Source of the DNA: JANQIO01 sp036351375
GTDB taxonomy: Bacteria > Pseudomonadota > Gammaproteobacteria > Pseudomonadales > Halieaceae
Assembly (NCBI GenBank): GCA_036351375.1
Contig: JAZBOY010000092.1
Location: 216,051-280,050, forward strand
DNA length: 64,000 bases
Reading direction: 5' to 3'
Program-made: the position numbers and the translations under genes
In this document: positions 55,153-61,818 of the stretch, piece after piece
Layout: every line of letters starts with the position of its first letter
Position numbering within the stretch: the stretch's first letter is position 1
The notes under the pieces: generated by a model
What the model was told of the DNA's origin: nothing
The model's input: the letters and a program-made list of their open reading frames with translations, nothing else
Databases searched by the model: none

Positions 55153-56748
55153 ATGTACTATCGCTATTTCGGCCTGAAGGAAGAACCCTTTTCCATCGCC
55201 GTAAATCCCCGGTACCTGTTCATGAGCGCGCGCCATCGCGACGCGCTGGCACACCTGCTCTATGGGGTGGGTGCGGGCGGTGGTTTCATCCTGCTGACCG
55301 GCGAGGTGGGAACCGGTAAAACCACCATCAATCGCTGCCTGCTGGAACAGCTGCCGGACAACACCGATATTGCCATCATCCTGAATCCGGCGCTGAACGC
55401 CGATGAGCTGCTGGCTACAGCCTGCGACGAGTTCGGGATCGAATACGAGCGCGGGGCCACCCTCAAGGACCTGACCGACCGGCTGCACGCCTTCCTGCTG
55501 GAGAACCACCGCCAGGACCGCAACACGGTATTGCTGATTGACGAGGCCCAGCACCTGCAGTTCGAGGTGCTGGAGCAGATCAGGCTTCTTACCAACCTGG
55601 AGACCAATACCAGGAAGCTGTTGCAGATTATCCTGGTAGGTCAGCCCGAGTTGACCGCCATGCTGGCGAAGCCCGAGTTGCGACAGCTGAGCCAGCGCAT
55701 CACCGCGCGCTACAACCTCCAGCCCCTCAACCTGGACGAGACCGACGCCTACATCCGCCACCGCCTGCAGGTGGCCGGGCTGCCCGCCAACCAGGAGCTG
55801 TTCCCGGCGCGAGTCGTCAAGGAAATCTTTCGTGCCACCCGTGGTATACCGCGCCTGATCAACGTGGTCTGCGACCGGGTACTGCTTGGCAGCTACGGGC
55901 AGAACGAGTCCCGGGTGAGCATGAAAATGTTGCGCCAGGCCCTGCGCGAGGTCATGGGAGACGAGCCGGTGCGAAACGGCGGCGCCTGGCGCTGGGCGCT
56001 GGCCGCGGCCGCGCTGCTGCTGGTGGCAGCGTTCCCGGCCTGGTACTTCTACAGTGAGAGCCTTACAACGGACGCCCCGCAGGTGGCTGCCAGCGCACCG
56101 GCAGTGCAACCCACACCCTCGGTTGCACCCGCCGCCATTCCCGGTGTGGTCAACAATCGCGAGTCCGCGCTGCGAGAGCTCGCCGACCACCTCGGCCTTT
56201 CACCTGCTCCCGGCAGCGTATGCCCGACACTGGGCGAATCCGGCTGGCGCTGCGAAGCCCTGGAAGCGGGGAGTTGGGAGGAGTTGCTGGAATTCAATCG
56301 CCCGGCGGTGCTGACCCTGCTGTCACCGGCGCGTTTCGTGGCCTATGCGGTGCTGGTGTCCGTGGAGGGAGAGTACGGCCTGTTACGCAATGATGCCGGC
56401 GTGCAACGCGTACCCCTGTCGGTCATCGGCCCCCAGTGGCGCGGCGATTTTGAGCTGATCTGGCAGCCCCCCGGCGCTTATGCCGGCCCGGTGGGTCTCG
56501 GCGACAGCGGCCCCATGGTCGCCTGGCTGGCCCAGGCGTTTGCCCGCCTCGACGGGCAGTCCCAGCCGCTGGCGGGAGAAGAATTCAACGCGGCGCTGGA
56601 AGCCCGGGTGCGCCTGTTCCAGCGCCAGTTCAACCTGCAGGACGACGGCGTGGTCGGCCTGAAAACCCTTCTAAAACTCAATGCGGTGCGCGGTGAAAGC
56701 CCGCCGCTGCAGCGCAGCAGCGGCCTGGCCCAGCTGGGGGATAACTGA
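55153..56748 (+). CDS. gspA: ExeA/GspA-type AAA ATPase with peptidoglycan-binding domain
   Basis: A 531-residue inner-membrane ATPase that, with GspB, helps the type II secretion secretin cross peptidoglycan. Walker A is GEVGTGKT at 50-57, Walker B is VLLIDEAQHL and GIPRLINVVCDRVLLGSYG follows. One membrane helix lies at about 278-300 (WALAAAALLLVAAFPAWYF). The C-terminus carries a PG-binding domain (VRLFQRQFNLQDDGVVGLKTLLKLN). ATG 55153 (MYYRYFGLKEEPFS) is the family start. gspB overlaps by 1 nt. No other type II secretion gene is in the window. Confidence 0.92.
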   Translation: MYYRYFGLKEEPFSIAVNPRYLFMSARHRDALAHLLYGVGAGGGFILLTGEVGTGKTTINRCLLEQLPDNTDIAIILNPALNADELLATACDEFGIEYERGATLKDLTDRLHAFLLENHRQDRNTVLLIDEAQHLQFEVLEQIRLLTNLETNTRKLLQIILVGQPELTAMLAKPELRQLSQRITARYNLQPLNLDETDAYIRHRLQVAGLPANQELFPARVVKEIFRATRGIPRLINVVCDRVLLGSYGQNESRVSMKMLRQALREVMGDEPVRNGGAWRWALAAAALLLVAAFPAWYFYSESLTTDAPQVAASAPAVQPTPSVAPAAIPGVVNNRESALRELADHLGLSPAPGSVCPTLGESGWRCEALEAGSWEELLEFNRPAVLTLLSPARFVAYAVLVSVEGEYGLLRNDAGVQRVPLSVIGPQWRGDFELIWQPPGAYAGPVGLGDSGPMVAWLAQAFARLDGQSQPLAGEEFNAALEARVRLFQRQFNLQDDGVVGLKTLLKLNAVRGESPPLQRSSGLAQLGDN

Positions 56749-57752
56749 TGTCACTGATCCTCGATGCCCTCAACCGCTCCGATTCGGACCGCAGCGGGGC
56801 AGACGCCAGCCCCGGTTTGCACTCGATACACGGCCCTGGCAGCCGCAATGAGGCTCCAGCCTGGCGGCGTTGGCTGTGGCCGGTCCTGACCCTGGTATTC
56901 GCGCTGGTCGCCGGTCTGGCCTGGTGGGGAGGCGATGAAGCATCTGCGCCGAGGCCGGCCGCGTTGGCGGCGCCGGAGGCCGAACCGGAGCAGCAGCCGG
57001 TAAGCGATGCGCGCCCTGAAGCGTCTGTGGCCACCCGCCAGGCTGAGCAGCCTCGCGAAACTCCATCTACCAACAGGGCTGCGCCCGCTACGCAGCGACC
57101 GGCACCGGGATTCAGTGACGACGTGGCGGCGCTGTATACCCAGATGCAGGCGGCGGGCGTTGATCCCAATGAGCTGGTGCCGCCGCCGGCACCCGAGGAG
57201 CAGCCCGCCGCCGTGAGTTCGGCGCCGGCACAGGCACCGCCAGGCGCGATGGCGCAGATGGAGCAGATGGCGCAGATGGCAGAGCTGTCAAAGGCGGCCA
57301 GGGCCACCGCGCCCACCCGTTCCTCGGTGGCGCAGGAGAGATCGCAGCCGACCGAGCGTGGAACGAGGCGTGCGGCTGCATCCCGCAGCGCTGCCGAAGA
57401 CTTTGAGGAATCTGAACCCGCGTACGATGTCGATGCCCTCGCGCTTGCCGCCCAGGCCGAGATGGACCCCCGTCAGCGGGGCCCGGAACCACTGGTGCAG
57501 CACGAGGCGCCGTTTATCACTGACCTGCGGCAGTCCCAGAAAGACGAGATTCCCAGCATCTTCTATTCCCAGCACAACTGGTCCTCGAACGCTTCCGAAC
57601 GCAGCGTGGTGCTGAACGGGCAGGAGCGGCGTGAGGGGCAGCAGGTAAAGCCCGGCCTGCGGCTGGTGGAAATCCTCGAACAATCCATCGTGCTCAATTT
57701 CAACGGCACGGAGTTCCAGCTGCGATCGCTGAACAGCTGGGTGAACCTGTAG
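56748..57752 (+). CDS. gspB: General secretion pathway protein GspB
   Basis: Partner of GspA, 334 residues. The N-terminal SLILDALNRSDSDR is shared by the family. One membrane helix is at 45-63 (WLWPVLTLVFALVAGLAWW), then a Pro/Ala/Glu-rich linker to about 250. The C-terminal GspB domain includes FITDLRQSQKDEIPSIFYSQHNWSS and VNGQERREGQQV-like LNGQERREGQQV. It starts on the gspA stop (TGATG). A 14-bp tandem repeat begins directly at its stop codon. Confidence 0.9.
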   Translation: MSLILDALNRSDSDRSGADASPGLHSIHGPGSRNEAPAWRRWLWPVLTLVFALVAGLAWWGGDEASAPRPAALAAPEAEPEQQPVSDARPEASVATRQAEQPRETPSTNRAAPATQRPAPGFSDDVAALYTQMQAAGVDPNELVPPPAPEEQPAAVSSAPAQAPPGAMAQMEQMAQMAELSKAARATAPTRSSVAQERSQPTERGTRRAAASRSAAEDFEESEPAYDVDALALAAQAEMDPRQRGPEPLVQHEAPFITDLRQSQKDEIPSIFYSQHNWSSNASERSVVLNGQERREGQQVKPGLRLVEILEQSIVLNFNGTEFQLRSLNSWVNL

Positions 57753-57862
57753 GTGGGGCCGCCCAGGCGCTGCCGGCGAGGTGCGGCCGGCCAGGTGGGG
57801 CCGCCCAGGCGCTGCCGGCGAGGCGCTGCCGGCGAGGCGCTGCCGGCGAGGCACGGCCCGAT
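57751..57862. repeat. Tandem 14-bp repeat, eight degenerate units
   Basis: Eight consecutive 14-bp units of the form AGGygsyGCCGsCs; AGGCGCTGCCGGCG occurs four times (57765, 57807, 57821, 57835), three in direct succession, and AGGTGGGGCCGCCC twice (57751, 57793). Larger periodicity of 42 bp is also seen. It begins within the gspB stop codon. Both strands could form GC-rich hairpins. The unit length matches the other 14-bp array at 30091. Confidence 0.88.
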
Positions 57863-57943
57863 TGGCAAGGCCGCGGTGGAGGTGCTAAGGTTTTTGGCCA
57901 GTAGCGCGCTACCCACAACATAACAATTACTGGGGACAACACT

Positions 57944-58273
57944 ATGAAGCTGATTACCGGGCTTTTCTTCCTGCTAGCCACCCAGGTGGCCATGGCCGAA
58001 TGCAGCCGGCCGGCGGCGCCGCAGTTGCCGGACGGCAGCTCAAGCGACCTTGAAGCCATGGTCGAGGGCCAGAAAGCCGTGAAGGCCTACGTGGCTGAAA
58101 CCGAGGCCTACCTGGATTGCCTCAACGAAGAAAGTGCCGCCGCGGCGGACGAGGAAACCCCCGAGCAGCAGCTTGCGCGGATTGAGCTGCACAATGAGGT
58201 GGTCGATGACATGGAGGCGGTGGCCGCCGCCTTCAACGAGGAGATCCGCGAATACAAGGCCAAGAGCGAGTAA
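57944..58273 (+). CDS. Small periplasmic protein of unknown function
   Basis: A 109-residue protein with a signal peptide (LITGLFFLLATQVAMA-EC). The mature part starts ECSRPAAPQLPDGSSS, with two cysteines (positions 20 and 59, AYLDCLNEES) that could form a disulfide, and is otherwise an acidic helix (EGQKAVKAYVAETEAYLDC, EEIREYKAK). I do not recognise the family name. It follows the 14-bp array and precedes the convergent AraC regulator by 4 bp. Confidence 0.75.
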   Translation: MKLITGLFFLLATQVAMAECSRPAAPQLPDGSSSDLEAMVEGQKAVKAYVAETEAYLDCLNEESAAAADEETPEQQLARIELHNEVVDDMEAVAAAFNEEIREYKAKSE

Positions 58274-58277
58274 CCCG

Positions 58278-59309
58278 CTAGCGTCTCAGTCCGCGCCGCC
58301 AGGCCGCCGGACTCACCCCCGTCAACTTCCTGAAAGCACGGCCAAAATTGGCCGGGTCGCTGTAGCCCATGCGCTCCGCCACGTCCGCCACACTCAGCGA
58401 CGCCTGTTGCAGCAGGGCATCCGCACACTCCAGCTGTTCCGACTCCAACAGTTCCCGGTAGCTGGTGGCCTGTCGTTTGAGCCTGCGAATCAGGGTGCGG
58501 GGGGTGGAGTGCAGCTCCTGCGCCAGCTCCTCCAGGCCCGGGGCAGGATGTCCGCCCCCGGTTCCGGCGCGCACCTGGTCAAAGTGGCTGGCGAGCACGC
58601 CCCGCACCTGTTCGGCGGTATTCGAGGACGGCGCCAGGCGGCTGATCACCTGTCGGCACTTGGCGATGTTGGCGCGGTAGCTGCTCTCGTCATAGAGCGG
58701 GGAGGGCAGGTGTGTCCAGCTGGCAGGGATCACCAGCGCGACGGCATCGGCGTCGAACTCGCAGCGCGCCCCGTAAACGTGCTCCAGCTCGGCCACGTAG
58801 TTGGGTGCGGGCCAGGGGAAGCGAATGGTCACGTAATCACCCACCGGGTGGCCGACGATGGTTTCCACCAGCGCCTCCAGCACCCTGAGTATCGATTCCG
58901 AGGTCACCCGGTGATAGTGCGCATCGCCGCTGAGATCGCGCATGCTGAACAGGACCTGTCGCCCCTGGGTCCTGAGCTCCGCCGCCAGGGTGGTAATGCG
59001 CACCGGGTGGTATTCAGCCATGACCTTCAGTGCGGCTCCCAGCGTGGGCGCGCTCAGGGCCGCAAACCCGAGTGGCCCGTGGGTGCCGATATTGAGCTGG
59101 GCCCCCACCCGGACTGCCCAGCCCGGCTCGGCCCCGGCGGCCTCTATGTTGCGCAACAGCCGGGCCATGGGCTCGAACTCCACATACTCGCGCTGCATCA
59201 GTGTCGCCTCGGTGAGGCCGGTACCCTCCAGCACGCGGGCTGGCGGCTGACGACTGCTGCGCAGGTACAGCAGGGCGTAGGCGGCGGAGGTCAGCAGGGG
59301 ATAGTCCAT
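58278..59309 (-). CDS. AraC-family transcriptional regulator
   Basis: A 343-residue regulator with an N-terminal arabinose-binding-like sensing domain (OruR/AraC_N type; GPLGFAALSAPTLGAALKV) and a C-terminal double helix-turn-helix ending LSVADVAERMGYSDPANFGRAFRKLTGVSPAAWRRG, the AraC signature. It is divergent from alkB with a 140-bp spacer and is the likely activator of the alkane genes, as other AraC regulators are. The effector is unknown. Confidence 0.92.
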   Translation of the reverse strand: MDYPLLTSAAYALLYLRSSRQPPARVLEGTGLTEATLMQREYVEFEPMARLLRNIEAAGAEPGWAVRVGAQLNIGTHGPLGFAALSAPTLGAALKVMAEYHPVRITTLAAELRTQGRQVLFSMRDLSGDAHYHRVTSESILRVLEALVETIVGHPVGDYVTIRFPWPAPNYVAELEHVYGARCEFDADAVALVIPASWTHLPSPLYDESSYRANIAKCRQVISRLAPSSNTAEQVRGVLASHFDQVRAGTGGGHPAPGLEELAQELHSTPRTLIRRLKRQATSYRELLESEQLECADALLQQASLSVADVAERMGYSDPANFGRAFRKLTGVSPAAWRRGLRR

Positions 59310-59335
59310 GGCATATTGGGTAACCAGTTTGCGTG

Positions 59336-59366
59336 AATGACACTTTATGACCAGTATTTTGTCATT
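59336..59366. promoter_or_regulatory. Inverted repeat in the alkB/AraC spacer
   Basis: AATGACA (59336-59342) and TGTCATT (59360-59366) are complementary arms separated by 17 bp and lie midway between the divergent AraC gene and alkB, making them a candidate AraC operator. TAATCTAT near 59398 could be an alkB -10. Confidence 0.4.
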
Positions 59367-59449
59367 TCAAGCAATTCAGGCCGGGCGCCAGTGGCCGTAA
59401 TCTATGCTCAAGCTAAAAATCAGCCGGCGCAGTCCGGAGGAGTTCCGCA

Positions 59450-60652
59450 ATGACGACCTACACCCTGCAGCACCCTGAGAAGGGGCTGATCAGCTACACC
59501 GACAAGAAGCGGTACCTCTGGTTGAGTTCGGTATTCATGCCCATCTTCCCGATGCTGGGCATCCTGGCCTACCTGGGCACAGGCAGCGAGTGGGCGCTGG
59601 GAATACCCCTGTTCTTCTCCTACGTGATCATTCCCTTCCTCGACTGGGGCATCGGTAGCGACGAGAACAACCCGCCCGAGGAGCTGGTGCCGCAGCTCGA
59701 GGAAGACCGCTACTACCGGGTACTGACCTACATCACCGTGCCCATGCACTTTATCGTGCTGATTGCCATCGCCTGGTTTGTGGGCACCCACGACCTGTCG
59801 GTGCCGGCCCTGCTGGCCACGGCGATCACGGCGGGCAGCTACTCGGGTCTGGGTATCAATACGGCCCACGAAATGGGCCACAAGAAGAACAGGCTGGAGC
59901 GCTGGCTCGCCAAGATCGTGCTGGCGGTACCGGCCTACGGTCATTTCTGTATCGAGCACAACCGCGGCCACCACACCGAGGTGGCCACACCGGAAGACCC
60001 GGCCAGTTCGCGCATGGGTGAGTCCATCTACAAGTTTGCGCTGCGGGAGATTCCCGGTGCCTTCCGGCGCGGCTGGAACCAGGAGAAGGTGCGCCTGGAG
60101 CGCCAGGGCCTGTCAGTCTGGCACTGGAAGAACGACATTGTGCAGTCCTTTGCCATCAGTGCCGTGCTGCAGCTGGGCCTGATCTACGCCTTCGGCTGGA
60201 TCATGATTCCCTTCCTGGCAGTGCACAATGTCTGGGCCTGGTTCCAGCTCACCTCCGCCAACTACATCGAGCACTACGGCCTGCTGCGGGGTAAGGAAGA
60301 GAGCGGCCGCTATGAACGCTGCCAGCCGCATCACAGCTGGAATGCCAACTACATCTTCAGCAACATCGTGCTGTTCCACCTGGAGCGCCACTCCGACCAT
60401 CACGCGAACCCGACCCGGCGTTACCAGAGCCTGCGCAACTTCGACAACCTGCCGGAGCTGCCCAACGGCTACTACGGTATGTACATGATCGCCTACGTCC
60501 CCTGGCTCTGGTACCGGGTCATGGACAAGCGGGTGCTGGCCCTGCCGCATATCAACGGCGACCTCAGCAAGGTCAACATCGACCCGGACAAGCGCGATGA
60601 GATATACGCACGCTTCGGCGGCGGCCAGGCGCCGACGGCAGTAGCCGCCTGA
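59450..60652 (+). CDS. alkB: Alkane 1-monooxygenase AlkB
   Basis: Integral-membrane di-iron enzyme that hydroxylates the terminal carbon of alkanes; 400 residues with about six membrane segments. The histidine boxes are NTAHEMGHK (His140, His144), EHNRGHH (His170-175) and LERHSDHHA, and NYIEHYGL is the HYG motif typical of AlkB. GGAGG precedes the ATG 59450. A rubredoxin gene overlaps its stop by 1 nt. The AraC gene next to it is the probable regulator. Confidence 0.96.
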   Translation: MTTYTLQHPEKGLISYTDKKRYLWLSSVFMPIFPMLGILAYLGTGSEWALGIPLFFSYVIIPFLDWGIGSDENNPPEELVPQLEEDRYYRVLTYITVPMHFIVLIAIAWFVGTHDLSVPALLATAITAGSYSGLGINTAHEMGHKKNRLERWLAKIVLAVPAYGHFCIEHNRGHHTEVATPEDPASSRMGESIYKFALREIPGAFRRGWNQEKVRLERQGLSVWHWKNDIVQSFAISAVLQLGLIYAFGWIMIPFLAVHNVWAWFQLTSANYIEHYGLLRGKEESGRYERCQPHHSWNANYIFSNIVLFHLERHSDHHANPTRRYQSLRNFDNLPELPNGYYGMYMIAYVPWLWYRVMDKRVLALPHINGDLSKVNIDPDKRDEIYARFGGGQAPTAVAA

Positions 60653-60822
60653 TGGCGATCTACGAGTGTCCCGGTTGCCACTACCGGTACGACGAAGAAC
60701 AGGGGGATGAGCACGAGGGCTATCCCCCTTCGACCCTGTTCGACAACCTGCCGGAAGACTTCACCTGCCCCGACTGCGGGGTTCGCTACAAGGAAGACTT
60801 CAAGCGCCTGAGCGATAGCTGA
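60652..60822 (+). CDS. Rubredoxin (AlkG-like)
   Basis: A 56-residue iron protein that carries electrons to AlkB. Two CxxC motifs bind the single iron: YECPGCHYRYD and FTCPDCGVRYKEDF. Between them EGYPPSTLFDNLPEDF is typical, but the aromatic before the second CxxC is Phe rather than the usual Trp, and CHY replaces CGY. Its ATG overlaps the alkB stop by one base (TGATG), so the pair is translationally coupled. No rubredoxin reductase is seen nearby. Confidence 0.92.
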   Translation: MAIYECPGCHYRYDEEQGDEHEGYPPSTLFDNLPEDFTCPDCGVRYKEDFKRLSDS

Positions 60823-60845
60823 GGCGTTCTCAACGTAGGCGGTGT

Positions 60846-60890
60846 GGGGTCAGAGTAACGTTTTGTTTCTCAAAACGTTACTCTGACCCC
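60846..60890. repeat. Perfect 20-bp inverted repeat (REP-like hairpin)
   Basis: GGGGTCAGAGTAACGTTTTG (60846-60865) and its exact complement (60871-60890) flank a 5-bp loop TTTCT. Elements beginning GGGGTCAGAGT are common extragenic palindromes in gammaproteobacteria, often linked to RAYT transposases. No transposase is adjacent, so this looks like a non-autonomous copy. Confidence 0.9.
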
Positions 60891-60915
60891 TTCTAAGTTG
60901 ACCCGGCAGTCTTCC

Positions 60916-61581
60916 ATGGATTTATTCGAAGTCATGCGCACGACTTTTGCAGCGCGTGAATACACCGACGACCCACTCCCCGACGAGGTGCTCTACGAGC
61001 TCATCGAACACGCTCGCTTCGCGCCCAGCGGCGGCAACCGCCAGGCTGGCCGCATCATCGTGGTGAGGGACCCTGAGACCAAGCACGCGCTGGCCGATAT
61101 GACCATTCCGCCGGCGCGCCAGTACACCGCCCAGGTAATGGCCGGGGAAACCCCGTTCAACGTCATCACTCCCACCGCGCTCAGCGAAGAGCAGATCGCC
61201 GCCACCGAGCCGGTGCCTGCCTTGACCGAGCACATCCGCAAGTCACCGGTGCTGCTGGTAGTCTGCGCCGACCTCGGCGCGCTGGCCGCCATGGACAAGG
61301 ACCTCGACCGCATCGGCATGGCCATCGGTGCCAGCATCTACCCGCTGGTCTGGAATATCCTGCTTGGCGCCCGCGCCCGGGGCTACGGCGGCACCTTCAC
61401 CACTCTGAGCCTGGTCGTCGAGGACCAGGTCAAGGCGCTGCTCGACATCCCCGAACAGTGGGCGGTCGCCACCCTGGTACCACTCGGCAAACCGGTCAAA
61501 CAGCTCACCAAACTCAAACGCAAAGCCGTCGAGGACTTCGTCGTCCGCGATCGCTTCGATGGGGACGTTTTCACACGCTAG
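60916..61581 (+). CDS. Nitroreductase family protein
   Basis: FMN-dependent oxidoreductase of 221 residues. MDLFEVMRTTFAAREYTDDPLPDEVLYEL with APSGGNRQAGRIIVV is the FMN-binding N-terminus and AIGASIYPLVWNILLGARARGYGGTF the central helix region, both standard for the family. The C-terminus keeps VATLVPLGKP. The start at 60916 is the first ATG. Substrate is unknown; it is monocistronic between palindromic elements. Confidence 0.88.
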   Translation: MDLFEVMRTTFAAREYTDDPLPDEVLYELIEHARFAPSGGNRQAGRIIVVRDPETKHALADMTIPPARQYTAQVMAGETPFNVITPTALSEEQIAATEPVPALTEHIRKSPVLLVVCADLGALAAMDKDLDRIGMAIGASIYPLVWNILLGARARGYGGTFTTLSLVVEDQVKALLDIPEQWAVATLVPLGKPVKQLTKLKRKAVEDFVVRDRFDGDVFTR

Positions 61582-61631
61582 GTTTCCTCGGTTGATTTCT
61601 CCGTAAGCCGGACGTGAGCCAAGCCTGCCCC

Positions 61632-61672
61632 TCTTTTCGGGTACGTCATGCTTTTAGCGCGTCCCGAAAAGA
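61632..61672 (+). repeat. Hairpin element copy 3 (short form)
   Basis: Arms TCTTTTCGGG (61632-61641) and CCCGAAAAGA (61663-61672) enclose a loop holding the same 19-nt core GTCATGCTTTTAGCGCGTC (61645-61663) found in the two elements at 4668 and 4895. The inner hairpin of those copies is missing here. Between the nitroreductase gene and the receptor nothing else is seen in 61582-61762. Confidence 0.85.
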
Positions 61673-61762
61673 CCCCGGGTGCCGCGCATGCGGCTTCGTA
61701 GCGAAATTCCTTTGATATTTTTGTGCCACTAGCGCCTGCGTACACGCCGGGCAGTGGCCAAG

Positions 61763-61794
61763 AAAAAGGCCCGCATCGGAAGCCGATGCGGGCC
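61763..61794 (-). terminator. Terminator of the TonB-dependent receptor gene
   Basis: On the minus strand GGCCCGCATCGG-CTT-CCGATGCGGGCC is followed by TTTTT. It lies 24 bp after the receptor stop. Confidence 0.9.
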
Positions 61795-61818
61795 TGGTTG
61801 AGAGTAGATCGAGTGGGC

